From NCBI RefSeq assembly GCF_014650175.1, contig NZ_BMUL01000002.1:253150-317149 (forward strand): a DNA stretch of 64,000 bases, in the 5' to 3' direction. Positions 48,455 through 61,532 of this stretch are shown piece after piece (position 1 is the first letter of the stretch; the number at the start of each line of letters is the position of its first letter). Made by a program: the position numbers and the translations under genes. A model generated the notes under the pieces. The model saw only the letters and a list, made by a program, of their open reading frames with translations. It was not told the DNA's origin and did no database searches. Origin of the DNA: Streptomyces termitum. GTDB taxonomy: Bacteria; Actinomycetota; Actinomycetes; Streptomycetales; Streptomycetaceae.

Positions 48455-48504
48455 TCAACAACTTCCGCAGGTGCTGTTAGCCTGCACTTGCACATTAATT
48501 GCAA
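48455..48504 (+). promoter_or_regulatory. sodF promoter with Nur-type box
   Basis: TCAACA (48455-48460), a 17-nt spacer and TAGCCT (48478-48483) form a fair promoter. At its expected start site lies TTGCAC-ATTAA-TTGCAA (48488-48504), matching the tTGCaa-N5-ttgCAa box of the nickel-responsive Fur-family repressor Nur. Position over the transcription start fits repression by Nur with nickel, as known for sodF in S. coelicolor. Confidence 0.8.
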
Positions 48505-48536
48505 TAAGAAGTCGGTCGAAGGGCGAGGGCTCGCAC

Positions 48537-49184
48537 ATGGCGATCTACACACTTCCTGAGCTGCCGTACGACTACGCGGCGCTGGAGCCGGTGATCAACC
48601 CGCAGATCATCGAGCTGCACCACGACAAGCACCACGCCGCTTACGTCAAGGGCGCGAACGACACCCTGGAGCAGCTGGAGGAGGCCCGCGACAAGGAGTC
48701 GTGGGGGGCCATCAACGGCCTGGAGAAGAACCTGGCCTTCCACCTCTCCGGCCACATCCTCCACTCCATCTACTGGAACAACATGGCCAGCCCGAAGGAG
48801 GGCGAGGGCGGCGGCGAGCCGCTCGCGGCCGACGGGGTCGGCGAGCTGGCCGACGCGATCACCGCGTCCTTCGGTTCCTTCGCCAAGTTCAAGTCGCAGC
48901 TCACCAAGGCCGCCGCGACCACGCAGGGCTCCGGCTGGGGCGTCCTCGCCTACGAGCCGATCAGCGGCCGCCTCATCGTCGAGCAGGTCTACGACCACCA
49001 GGGCAACGTCGGCCAGGGCTCCGTCCCGGTCCTCGTCTTCGACGCCTGGGAGCACGCCTTCTACCTCCAGTACAAGAACCAGAAGGTCGACTTCATCGAC
49101 GCCATGTGGCAGGTCGTCAACTGGCAGGACGTGAACGCGCGCTACCTGGCCGCCAAGGCCAGCGTGCCGCTGATCTCCTTCTGA
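48537..49184 (+). CDS. sodF: Iron-containing superoxide dismutase
   Basis: SodF converts superoxide to oxygen and peroxide in the cytosol. The 215-residue protein is of Fe/Mn type, with metal ligands in [25 protein letters not shown], and the [13 protein letters not shown] signature (Asp and His). The Nur-type box at its promoter, and the known inverse control with nickel SodN in Streptomyces, support Fe-SOD rather than Mn-SOD. ATG 48537 gives the usual [16 protein letters not shown] start. An upstream in-frame extension lacks a ribosome site. Confidence 0.96.
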   Translation: MAIYTLPELPYDYAALEPVINPQIIELHHDKHHAAYVKGANDTLEQLEEARDKESWGAINGLEKNLAFHLSGHILHSIYWNNMASPKEGEGGGEPLAADGVGELADAITASFGSFAKFKSQLTKAAATTQGSGWGVLAYEPISGRLIVEQVYDHQGNVGQGSVPVLVFDAWEHAFYLQYKNQKVDFIDAMWQVVNWQDVNARYLAAKASVPLISF

Positions 49185-49269
49185 CCCCCTCCCGGGGCCG
49201 GCCCCGGGAGGACCCCACGCGTCCTGCTCGTGATCGTCTTCTCAACCTTCACCGGGCGGGCGGATGAAA

Positions 49270-49308
49270 GAAGAACCCCCGCGATGACGTGAATCGCGGG
49301 GGTTCTTC
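49270..49308. terminator. Convergent terminator after sodF
   Basis: A perfect 16-bp stem (49270-49285 with 49293-49308) lies between sodF and the minus-strand DsbA-like gene. The end reads GGTTCTTCC, so a weak T-run exists for the plus strand. Confidence 0.85.
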
Positions 49309-49323
49309 CGTGGGGGCGGGTGC

Positions 49324-49959
49324 CTACTCGAAGCTCGGCGCCGCCGTCCGGGTGCGCTTGATCTCGTAGAAGCCGGGGGTCGAGGCCACCAGCAGCGTGC
49401 CGTCCCACAGCCGGGCGGCGGCCTCGCCGCGCGGGGTCGGGGTGACGACCGGGCCGAAGAAGGCGACCTCCTCGCCGTCCGGGCCGGGCACCGCGACGAC
49501 CGGGGTGCCGACGTCCTGGCCGACCTTGTCGATGCCCTCCTGGTGGGAGGCCCGCAGCTCGGCGTCGTACGTGTCCTTGTCGGCGTACTCGGCCAGCGAC
49601 TCCGGCAGACCGACGTCCTTCAGGGCGCCCACGATGGCCTCGGGGGTGACGCCCTCGCCGTCGTTGTGGAAGCGGGTGCCGAGGGCGGTGTAGAGCTTGC
49701 CGACGACCTCGTCGCCGTGCAGCTGCTGGGCCGCGACGACGACCCGGACCGGGCCCCACGCCTGCGTCTCCAGCATCTCCCGGTACTCGGCGGGGACCTC
49801 GTCCAGCCGGTCCTCGTTCAGCACCGCGAGGCTCATCACCTTCCAGCGGACGTCCACCGGGCGCACCTTCTCGACCTCCAGCATCCAGCGGGAGGTCATC
49901 CAGGCCCAGGGGCAGAGCGGGTCGAAGAAGAAATCGGCGGTGGTCCTGCTCTCGGACAT
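49324..49959 (-). CDS. DsbA-family (Rv2466c-like) thioredoxin-fold protein with CPWA site
   Basis: The 211-residue product has a thioredoxin-fold DsbA architecture with the active-site segment FFDPLCPWAWMTSRW. Its mycobacterial relative Rv2466c has CPWC and acts as a mycothiol-dependent reductase. Here the second Cys is Ala, leaving Cys16 as the only Cys in the protein, so a dithiol mechanism is excluded and a mycothiol mixed-disulfide mechanism is likely. VGTPVVAVPG supplies the cis-Pro loop. ATG 49959 has GAGGAG four bases upstream. No signal peptide: cytosolic. It is divergent from pepN. Confidence 0.85.
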   Translation of the reverse strand: MSESRTTADFFFDPLCPWAWMTSRWMLEVEKVRPVDVRWKVMSLAVLNEDRLDEVPAEYREMLETQAWGPVRVVVAAQQLHGDEVVGKLYTALGTRFHNDGEGVTPEAIVGALKDVGLPESLAEYADKDTYDAELRASHQEGIDKVGQDVGTPVVAVPGPDGEEVAFFGPVVTPTPRGEAAARLWDGTLLVASTPGFYEIKRTRTAAPSFE

Positions 49960-50115
49960 GTGACTCCTCGGAAAGGTGCGAAGAACGGGTGCGAAGCAAC
50001 GTGGTGCGCCGATCTGGCGCAACACCGGCAAGCCGTGTCGGCATTCCCGTGCACCGGGTGACAGGCGCACATGGGAGGATCGGTCCTGTTTCGAACACGC
50101 CACGAAGGAGTGACC

Positions 50116-52662
50116 GTGCCCGGTGAGAACCTGACCCGCGACGAGGCCCACGAGCGGGCGGCGCTGCTGTCCGTCGACGGCTACGAGGTCGCCCTCGACC
50201 TGCGCTCGGCGGTCGGAGAGTCCACGGAGGCGGTGCGCACCTTCCGCTCGGTGACGACGATCCGCTTCCGCCGTACCGGCGAGGCGACCTCGACCTTCGC
50301 CGACCTGATCGCCCCCTCCGTGACCTCCGTCACCCTCAACGGGCGGGAGCTGGACCCGGCGGTCGTCTTCGACGGCACCCGGATCGCCCTGGACGGCCTG
50401 GCCGAGGAGAACGTGCTGGTCGTCGACGCGCAGTGCGCGTACAGCCGCACCGGCGAGGGCCTGCACCGCTTCGTCGACCCCGAGGACGGCGAGGTCTACC
50501 TCTACACGCAGTACGAGCCGGCCGACGCCCGCCGGGTCTACGCCAACTTCGAGCAGCCCGACCTGAAGGCCCCGTACCGCTTCGAGGTGACCGCCCCCGA
50601 CGCCTGGTCGGTCTGGTCGAACGGCGCGGGCGAGCGGGACGCCGACGGCGTGTGGCGCTTCGCCGAGACGAAGCCGATCTCCACGTACATCACCTGCGTG
50701 GTCGCCGGCCCGTACCACTACGTCACCGACAGCTACGAGCGCGACGGCCTGGTGATCCCGCTCGGCGCCATGTGCCGCAAGGGCCTCGCCAAGCACTTCG
50801 ACGCGGACGACGTCTTCCTGATCACCAAGCAGGGCCTGGACTTCTTCCACGACAACTTCGACTACCCGTACCCCTTCGGCAAGTACGACCAGGCCTTCGT
50901 GCCCGAGTACAACCTCGGCGCCATGGAGAACCCGGGCATGGTCACCTTCACCGAGGAGTACGTCTACCGGGGCAAGGTCACCCGCGCGGCGTACGAGCGG
51001 CGGGCCAACGTGATCCTGCACGAGATGGCCCACATGTGGTTCGGCGACCTGGTCACCATGGTCTGGTGGGACGACCTGTGGCTGAAGGAGTCCTTCGCCG
51101 ACTTCATGGGCTCCTTCTCGCTGGCCGAGGCGACCCGCTTCACCAACAGCTGGGTCACCTTCGCCAACAACCGCAAGGCGTGGGCCTACCGGGCCGACCA
51201 GCTGCCGTCCACCCACCCGATCACGGCCGACATCCGTGACCTGGAGGACGCCAAGCTGAACTTCGACGGCATCACCTACGCCAAGGGCGCCTCCGTCCTC
51301 AAGCAGCTCGTCGCCTACGCGGGCCGGGACGCCTTCCTGGAGGGCGCCCGCCGCTACTTCAAGCGGCACGCCTACGGCAACACCCGCCTCGCGGACCTGC
51401 TGGCCGTCCTGGAGGAGACCTCCGGCCGCGACATGAAGACGTGGTCGAAGTCCTGGCTCCAGACCTCCGGCGTCAACGTCCTCGCCCCCGAGGTCACCTA
51501 CGACGCCGAGGGCCGGATCACCGAGCTCGCCGTCCTCCAGGAGGGCGACGAGCTGCGCCCGCACCGCGTGGCCGTCGGCCTCTACCGGCTCGCCGACGGG
51601 GAGCTGACCCGGTACGCGCGCACCGAGGCCGACGTGGCCGGCGTCCGGACCGTGGTCGCGGAGCTGGCCGGCGCCGAGCGCCCCGACCTGATCCTCGTCA
51701 ACGACGACGACCTCACCTTCTGCAAGGTCCGCTTCGACGAGGGCTCGATGGAGACCCTGCGCGGCCACCTCGGCGACATCACCGACCCGCTGGCCCGCGC
51801 GCTGTGCTGGTCGGGGCTGTGGAGCCTGACCCGGGACGGGCTGATGCCGGCCCGCGACTTCGTCGCCGTCGTGCTCGCCTTCGCGGGCCGCGAGACCGAC
51901 ATCGGCGTCCTCCAGATGGTGCACGCCTGGGCGCAGACCGCCGTCACCCACTACGCGGACCAGGCGTGGCGCGCCGAGGGCGGGCGGCTGCTCGCCGAGG
52001 GCGGGCTGCGCGAGCTGCGGGCGGCCGAGCCGGGCAGCGAGCAGCAGCTGACCTGGGCCCGCTTCCTCGCCGCGACGGCCTCCTCCGACGCCGACCTCCA
52101 GCTCCTGGAGGGCCTGCTCGCGGGCACCGCCCGGATCGACGGCCTCGACGTCGACCAGGAGCTGCGCTGGGCGCTGCTCTCCCCGCTGGCCGCGCGCGGC
52201 CGGGCCGACGAGGCCCGGATCGACGAGGAGCTGGCCCGGGACGACACCGCCTCCGGCAAGCGCCACCAGGTGCGGCTGCTGGCCTCGCGGCCCTCGGAGG
52301 CGGTCAAGGCGCAGGCGTGGGCGCAGGTCGTCGAGTCGGACGCGCTGTCGAACGCGCTGGTGGGCGCGACGATCGCCGGCTTCACCCAGTCCTCGCAGCG
52401 CGAGCTGATCGCGCCGTACGCGGAGAAGTACTTCGCGGTGATCGAGCGGATCTGGGCCGAGCGGTCGATCCAGATCGGCATGGACGTCGTACGGGGCCTG
52501 TTCCCGGCGCTCCAGGACCGTCCGGAGACGCTGGCGGCGACCGACGCGTGGCTGGCGGAGCACGCGGACGCGGCCCCGGCGCTGCGCCGCCTGGTGCTGG
52601 AGTCCCGCGACGACCTGGCGCGCGCCCTGCGGGCCCAGGAGTGCGACGCGCAGGCGAAGTGA
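50116..52662 (+). CDS. pepN: Aminopeptidase N (M1 zinc metallopeptidase)
   Basis: PepN removes N-terminal residues from peptides in the cytosol. The 848-residue protein has the exopeptidase motif GAMENPG near 269, the zinc site HEMAHMWFGDL starting near 302 with the third ligand in WLKESFADFMG, and the C-terminal ERAP1-like helical domain. The start is placed at GTG 50116, since AAGGAG lies five bases before it; an ATG 15 codons upstream has no site. A second, partial paralogue occurs at 62767. A hairpin follows the stop. Confidence 0.96.
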   Translation: MPGENLTRDEAHERAALLSVDGYEVALDLRSAVGESTEAVRTFRSVTTIRFRRTGEATSTFADLIAPSVTSVTLNGRELDPAVVFDGTRIALDGLAEENVLVVDAQCAYSRTGEGLHRFVDPEDGEVYLYTQYEPADARRVYANFEQPDLKAPYRFEVTAPDAWSVWSNGAGERDADGVWRFAETKPISTYITCVVAGPYHYVTDSYERDGLVIPLGAMCRKGLAKHFDADDVFLITKQGLDFFHDNFDYPYPFGKYDQAFVPEYNLGAMENPGMVTFTEEYVYRGKVTRAAYERRANVILHEMAHMWFGDLVTMVWWDDLWLKESFADFMGSFSLAEATRFTNSWVTFANNRKAWAYRADQLPSTHPITADIRDLEDAKLNFDGITYAKGASVLKQLVAYAGRDAFLEGARRYFKRHAYGNTRLADLLAVLEETSGRDMKTWSKSWLQTSGVNVLAPEVTYDAEGRITELAVLQEGDELRPHRVAVGLYRLADGELTRYARTEADVAGVRTVVAELAGAERPDLILVNDDDLTFCKVRFDEGSMETLRGHLGDITDPLARALCWSGLWSLTRDGLMPARDFVAVVLAFAGRETDIGVLQMVHAWAQTAVTHYADQAWRAEGGRLLAEGGLRELRAAEPGSEQQLTWARFLAATASSDADLQLLEGLLAGTARIDGLDVDQELRWALLSPLAARGRADEARIDEELARDDTASGKRHQVRLLASRPSEAVKAQAWAQVVESDALSNALVGATIAGFTQSSQRELIAPYAEKYFAVIERIWAERSIQIGMDVVRGLFPALQDRPETLAATDAWLAEHADAAPALRRLVLESRDDLARALRAQECDAQAK

Positions 52663-52672
52663 GCCGGTCCGG

Positions 52673-52702
52673 GAGGGGGTCCGCCGCCGGGCGGGCCCCC
52701 TC
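52673..52702 (+). terminator. Terminator after pepN
   Basis: A 13-bp stem (52673-52685 with 52690-52702, one mismatch) with loop GCCG begins ten bases past the stop. Confidence 0.7.
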
Positions 52703-52804
52703 TCGGCACTCGAACGCACGTACTTTAGGACGGCCTTGTCCCGGATTGTCGACGGGCACGTAACAGACCGTTAGGAGCGGGCCGGGGAGCGGAAGACCCC
52801 CGGC

Positions 52805-53812
52805 ATGAACCACGACACCCCCCTCCCCGCCCGCTCCCGCCGCCGCCCCGCCCCCTCGGCGCTGACCCAGCGGCTCGCCTCCGCCCCGCAGCTGCGGGCC
52901 ATGGGCGTGCCCGCCGCCGAGGTCGCCGGACGGTCGGCGGAGGGCGGCGACTGGCAGCAGTTGCTGCCCGGCGTCTTCCTGCTCCGCCCCACCGCCCCGA
53001 CCGGCGACGACCGGCTGCGGGCCGCGCTGCTCTACGCCCGCCGGGACGGCGGCACCGGGCCGCAGGGGCCGGGCCCGATGCTCACCGGCCTGGCCGGGCT
53101 GGCCCTGCACGGCTTCTCCTCCGCTCCCCCGCCCGAGGCCCTGGAGCGGATCGACGTCCTGGTGGGGCGCACCCGACGGCTGCGGTCCACCGGCTTCGCG
53201 CGGGTGGTGCGCGCGCCCGAGCCGCCGGAGCCGGTGGAGCTGGGCGGGCTTCCGGTGGCGCCGGTGGCCCGCGCGCTGGCGGACGCCGTGTCGGGGCTGT
53301 ACGACGCGGGGGCGGTGCGCCGGATGCTGGCGGAGGCGGTGCGCGGCGGGCACTGCGAGCCGGCGGCGGTGGTGCGGGAGCTGGGGCGGCTGCGGCTGCT
53401 GTCCCGGCCGCACGTGCGGGACGCGGTGGAGGCGGTGCTGGTGGAGGGGCGCGCGCTGTCGGAGGAGCGGCTGTACGAGATGGTGCGGGAGTTCCGGCTG
53501 CCGGATCCGGTGTGGAACGTGGACCTGCGGCTGCCGGGCGGCCCGCACCTGGGCGGGGTGGACGCCTACTGGCCGGAGCACGCGGTGGCGGTGGAGCTGG
53601 ACACCCGGGTGCCCCGGCCGGACGAGGAGGCGCTGTGGTCCGCGTACACCCGCAAGCGGGAGCACCTGGAGCGGCTGGGGATCGCGGTGGTGCACGTGAC
53701 CCCGCGCGGGCTGCGGGAGTCGGCCGAGCGGCAGGCGGCCGTGGTCCGGACGGCCCTGATGGCCGCGCCGGACCGGCAGCCCGCCGCCTATGTGGTGGTG
53801 CTGCCCCGCTGA
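52805..53812 (+). CDS. AbiEi-like protein with C-terminal DUF559/Vsr-like nuclease fold
   Basis: The 335-residue protein has an N-terminal winged-helix-like region (residues 18-55, LTQRLASAPQLRAMGVPAAE then QQLLPGVFLL), an AbiEi-type middle domain (about 90-170), and a C-terminal restriction-endonuclease-like fold. In the last, GGVDAYWPEHAVAVELD supplies the D...ExD metal-binding pattern and KREHLERLGIAVVHVT follows. Such proteins are common orphans in actinobacteria, annotated as type IV antitoxin-like, but no AbiEii toxin gene is nearby. ATG 52805 fits the fold. Its stop lies one base from the stop of the convergent serine hydrolase, with no terminator between. Confidence 0.75.
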   Translation: MNHDTPLPARSRRRPAPSALTQRLASAPQLRAMGVPAAEVAGRSAEGGDWQQLLPGVFLLRPTAPTGDDRLRAALLYARRDGGTGPQGPGPMLTGLAGLALHGFSSAPPPEALERIDVLVGRTRRLRSTGFARVVRAPEPPEPVELGGLPVAPVARALADAVSGLYDAGAVRRMLAEAVRGGHCEPAAVVRELGRLRLLSRPHVRDAVEAVLVEGRALSEERLYEMVREFRLPDPVWNVDLRLPGGPHLGGVDAYWPEHAVAVELDTRVPRPDEEALWSAYTRKREHLERLGIAVVHVTPRGLRESAERQAAVVRTALMAAPDRQPAAYVVVLPR

Positions 53813-53813
53813 G

Positions 53814-55004
53814 CTACTTCTTCGGGAGGGTGCCGCAGAACTCGGCCTCGACGATCGCCTGGCTGGTGCCGGTCCAGTCGCCGTTGAGGTTGGCGGCGAG
53901 GGTGTGGCGGCCGTCGCGGGTGGCGAACGCCTCGGAGCTGGAGCCGTGGATGCCGCCGCCGTGGCCCCAGACCTCCTTGCCGCAGCTCAGTTCCTGCTTC
54001 ATCAGGCCGAGGCCGTAGCCCACGCCGGGGAGGTCGGGGGAGACCGGGACGGTGGTCGTCATCTCCTTCAGCGCGGACTTCGGCAGCAGGCGGCCCTGGA
54101 GCAGGGCCCGGTAGAAGGTCCGCAGGTCGCGGGAGTCGGAGATCATCTCGCCGGCGGCGTGGGCGATGCTCGGGTTGAGTTCGGTGACGTCGTGGAGGGG
54201 GGCGCCGGGGTCCGCGACGAGGGGCGAGTAGGCGCGGCTGCTGGGACGGGGCATGGCGGGGTCGGTGCCGGGGACGAGGGTGGCGCGGAGCTTGAGGGGC
54301 TTGAGGACGCGGTTCTCGACGGCCTTGCCGTAGGGGCGGCCGGTGACCTTCTCGATGACCAGGCCGGCGAGGACGTAGTTGGTGTTGGAGTAGCTCCAGC
54401 CGGTGCCGGGGGCGAACTCGGGGGCGTGCTCCATGGCGATGCGGACCAGCTCGCGGGGCTGCCAGGTGTCGTAGCGGTGCTCCAGGAAGCCGGCGCCGAA
54501 GATCTTCTTCTGGAAGCCGGGGTCGCCGGTGTAGCTGTAGACGCCGCTGGTGTGGTTGAGGAGCTGGCGGACGGTGATCTTCCGGCCGTCGTGGCCGTGG
54601 CCCCGGACGAGGCCGGGGAGCCACCGGTCGACCGGGTCGTCGAGGTCGATGCGGCCCTCGGCCTGGAGCTGGAGGAGGACGGTGGCGGTGAAGGTCTTGG
54701 TGATGGAGCCGACGCGGTAGCGGTCGGCGCCGCCGCGCTCGCCGGCGGTGCCGGTCCAGTCGGCGCCGTCCTTCCCGGCCTGGGCGACGGCGCCGGGGAT
54801 GCCCGCGTCGACGGCCGCGCGGAGCGCCTGCCGGGTGGCCTCGTGGCCGGGGCGGGCGGCGGCCGGGTCCGCCGCCGCGAGGGCGGGGGCGGCGAGGGCG
54901 CCGACGGTGAGGCCGGCCGCGAGCGCGGCGGCGACGGCGGTGCGGACCGTGCGGGCGGTGCGGCCGCGGGCGGCACGGGTGCGGACGGTGCGGGTGTCGG
55001 TCAT
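53814..55004 (-). CDS. Secreted serine hydrolase (class C beta-lactamase / D-Ala-D-Ala carboxypeptidase family)
   Basis: The 396-residue protein has a twin-Arg-free, Arg-rich n-region and a signal sequence (VAAALAAGLTVGALAAPALAAA) at about 25-46. The catalytic motifs are SITK in RVGSITKTFTATVL, YSN in GWSYSNTNYVLAGLV and the GHGGGIHG triad near the C-terminus. These match Streptomyces R61-type carboxypeptidases and esterases. The R61-like set suggests peptidoglycan stem trimming or beta-lactam interaction outside the cell. ATG 55004 has AGGGG before it. Downstream of the broken NUDIX gene on the same strand. Confidence 0.93.
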   Translation of the reverse strand: MTDTRTVRTRAARGRTARTVRTAVAAALAAGLTVGALAAPALAAADPAAARPGHEATRQALRAAVDAGIPGAVAQAGKDGADWTGTAGERGGADRYRVGSITKTFTATVLLQLQAEGRIDLDDPVDRWLPGLVRGHGHDGRKITVRQLLNHTSGVYSYTGDPGFQKKIFGAGFLEHRYDTWQPRELVRIAMEHAPEFAPGTGWSYSNTNYVLAGLVIEKVTGRPYGKAVENRVLKPLKLRATLVPGTDPAMPRPSSRAYSPLVADPGAPLHDVTELNPSIAHAAGEMISDSRDLRTFYRALLQGRLLPKSALKEMTTTVPVSPDLPGVGYGLGLMKQELSCGKEVWGHGGGIHGSSSEAFATRDGRHTLAANLNGDWTGTSQAIVEAEFCGTLPKK

Positions 55005-55137
55005 GTGGGTCCCCTGGTTCTCGCGGTCCGGTGCTGCGGTCGGCGGGGAGGACCACGGGGGGTGCGGGGAGGTTGAGCGGGTGCGTACCGGTTGAGCCCT
55101 TTCCGGCCGTTCGGCGGTACGGGGGCGGGGGCCGGGT

Positions 55138-55621
55138 TCAGCGGGGGCCGGGGCGGCCGGCCGGGGGGCGGTCCCGCCACAGGCCGAGGCCGATGTCGAC
55201 CAGGGGGACCCGGTCCAGGCCGGGCACCGCGTCGAGCGGGTGCCAGGCGGCGAGATCGGTGGAGCCGCCGGTCTCGGGGCGCAGGGCGCCGCCGGTGATC
55301 CGGGCCTCGTAGACGATGCGGAGGCTCTGGAAGGAGCCGGCGGTGCGGAGCCGCAGGGACCAGCTCTGGATGTCCGAATCGATGCCCAGGAGGGCGAGCG
55401 GCTCGGCGGCGTACCCGGTCTCTCCCCCAGGCCCTGCGGCCTGGGGGGACCCCCACCTCGACCTCGCGGACCACGGTCTCGACGGGGTCCTCGCCGTGCT
55501 CCATGCCGCCGCCGGGCAGGGTCCAGCGGCGGACCCCGTCGCGGCCGACCCAGCGGGCCAGCAGCAGTTCGCCGTCCCGGACGCACACGGCGTAGGCCGC
55601 CACCCTCAGCCCCTGCTTCAT
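55138..55621 (-). pseudogene. NUDIX hydrolase gene broken by a palindromic insertion
   Basis: The gene begins normally (MKQGLRVAAYAVCVRDGELL; WTLPGGGMEHGEDPVETVVREVE). In the middle of the NUDIX box a G-rich palindromic element interrupts the sequence, so translation continues as VGVPPGRRAWGRDR. Beyond it, another frame resumes a NUDIX sequence (ETGYAAEPLALLGIDSDIQ...LALVDIGLGLW-like end) and stops at 55138-55140. The total is 484 bases; removing 31 or 34 gives a whole number of codons. The NUDIX helix is destroyed and the frame shifted, so the hydrolase should be inactive unless frameshifting occurs. Its substrate cannot be inferred. Confidence 0.85.
55421..55456. repeat. Palindromic G-rich element inside the NUDIX gene
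   Basis: CCCCCAGGCC (55424-55433) and GGCCTGGGGG (55438-55447) form a perfect 10-bp hairpin around CTGC, with flanks that read GTGGGGGTCC and TGGGGGAG on the minus strand. The same flanks, GTGGGGGCACC and TGGGGGAG, bound the element at 62866-62909. It appears to belong to a family of short dispersed palindromic repeats found in Streptomyces. Confidence 0.75.
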
Positions 55622-55674
55622 GGGACGAGGTTAGGGGAAGAGCGGGCGGCCGGACCCGTCGGCGGGGGAAGCGG

Positions 55675-56304
55675 TCAGTACCAGTAGAGCGGGTAGCGGC
55701 GGCGGTTGGCGCGGGCGACGACCAGGCCGATCGCCACCAGCAGGGCGCAGGAGAGCGCCAGCAGGCCGGTGAAGCTCCAGAACGCCGGGGCGTCCAGGGT
55801 GATGATCACCGCGGTGGCGGCGGCCGGGGAGTGCGGGGCGCGGGCCAGCATCATCACGCCGAGGGCGAGGCCGCCGGCGACGGCGGCGCTCCACAGGCCG
55901 GGCCCGGCGACGGCGAGGACGGCGAAGCCGGCCAGGGCGGAGAGGAGCTGGCCGCCGACGACCGAGCGGGGCTGCGACAGCGGCAGCTCCGGGGAGGCGG
56001 CGACCAGCGCCATGCTCGCGGCGAGCGGCGGTATGAGCAGCGGATGGTGCAGGACCGTGCCCAGGGCGACCAGCAGGAGCAGGGCGGCGACGCTGGCGCC
56101 GGTGCAGGCGAGCACGGCGAGCCAGTGCGGGCGCGGCGGCGGGCAGGGCCGGGTGGCGGGGGCGGTCACGATCCGCGGGGCGGCCTCGGCGGCGGCTGCG
56201 GCGGTGGCCTCCGTGGCCGTGGTGGCGGTGGTCGGGACGGCGGTGGTCGGGACGGGGGTGGCGGACGGGGCGGGCACGGTGGCCTCGGGAGCCTGGGTGG
56301 GCAC
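55675..56304 (-). CDS. HPP-family integral membrane protein
   Basis: The 209-residue protein has a Thr/Ala/Pro-rich N-terminus (about 55 residues, TTAVPTTATTATEATA) and four membrane helices. The HPP-type segments are LHHPLLIPPLAASMALVAAS, the SQPRSVVGGQLLSALAG loop and ARAPHSPAAATAVIITLD (the HSPAAA version of the HPP motif). Some HPP proteins in plants and cyanobacteria transport nitrite; the role here is unknown. GTG 56304 is the most upstream start in frame, with GAGGAA only three bases away. Confidence 0.85.
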   Translation of the reverse strand: MPTQAPEATVPAPSATPVPTTAVPTTATTATEATAAAAAEAAPRIVTAPATRPCPPPRPHWLAVLACTGASVAALLLLVALGTVLHHPLLIPPLAASMALVAASPELPLSQPRSVVGGQLLSALAGFAVLAVAGPGLWSAAVAGGLALGVMMLARAPHSPAAATAVIITLDAPAFWSFTGLLALSCALLVAIGLVVARANRRRYPLYWY

Positions 56305-56943
56305 GGGTTCCTCGGGGTCGTGGATCGGGTGTCCGCGTGCGGGCGGTGCGGCGATCGGGTCGGTCGGCGGGCCGGGAGCACCCGGGCGCGACCGGTCCGG
56401 GAGGGGCCGGCGGCCGGGGTCTCGACGGCGCTGTCGACCCGGAAGCGGACGAACCGCTCCTTACGACGGTATACCGTTTCCATCCGATCGGTGATCGAGA
56501 AGTCCGCTCCCCGGACACGATCCCGAGACGGCACCCCGCGGAAGGCCGCACGGCTCCGGGATACCGGCGTCCGGGGTGTGAGGAACATCGCGCCGCCGGA
56601 CGCCGCCGCGCGGCCCGGCCGCCCGGCCGGACCCGCCCCGGCGCGAAGCGCGCGGCCCCCTCCCGGCGCGAAGCGCGCTCCCGGGCCCCCGCGCACCCCA
56701 CCCGTACCCCCCGCCGCGTCCGCCCCGGGGTTCCACCCGCTCGGACGCCACGTCAGAAGCCGTGCGGATCGCCCTTCTTGCATACGATTCGTCACACGTG
56801 GCGGAGTGTGCGCGGTGGCGGATGTACGCCACCGGCACAAGCTGCCGTCCTCTAACTCTCCACAAAACCCTGTCATTTACGAAAGGCTGAGCGGTCATCC
56901 GGTACCGAAATCCGGACTCTCTCTTTCACAAACAGGGATGTAC
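56305..56943. other. 639-base intergenic region between HPP gene and subtilase gene
   Basis: This divergent control region holds no convincing gene. It contains a perfect 12-bp palindrome (56466-56477), a GC-rich stretch (56585-56740) and an AT-richer segment (56780-56940) that should carry the subtilase promoter. I could not settle on -35 and -10 elements. A short minus-strand frame starting METVYRRKERF at 56483 runs into the HPP gene out of frame and is probably not real. Confidence 0.6.
56466..56477. promoter_or_regulatory. 12-bp perfect palindrome ACGGTATACCGT
   Basis: A symmetric AT-centred 12-mer stands out in GC-rich DNA, 162 bases upstream of the HPP gene and 467 upstream of the subtilase gene. 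It looks like an operator for a dimeric regulator such as TetR or GntR family. No regulator gene is adjacent. Confidence 0.35.
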
Positions 56944-61453
<4,510 letters not shown>

Positions 61454-61465
61454 CCCACCGCTTCC

Positions 61466-61506
61466 CCGGAGGGGCGGCTTCCCGTTGCGGGGAGCCGCCC
61501 CTCCGG
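61466..61506 (+). terminator. Terminator after asd
   Basis: A 14-bp stem (61466-61479 with 61493-61506) with additional inner CCC/GGG pairing starts 13 bases after the stop. Confidence 0.75.
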
Positions 61507-61532
61507 CGCGTCCGGCGTGCCACAGTGCCTCC

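Noticed and set aside
56166..56876. Minus-strand frame including METVYRRKERFVRF upstream of the HPP gene
   Set aside because: It overlaps the HPP start in another frame, becomes Pro/Arg low complexity and lacks a ribosome site.
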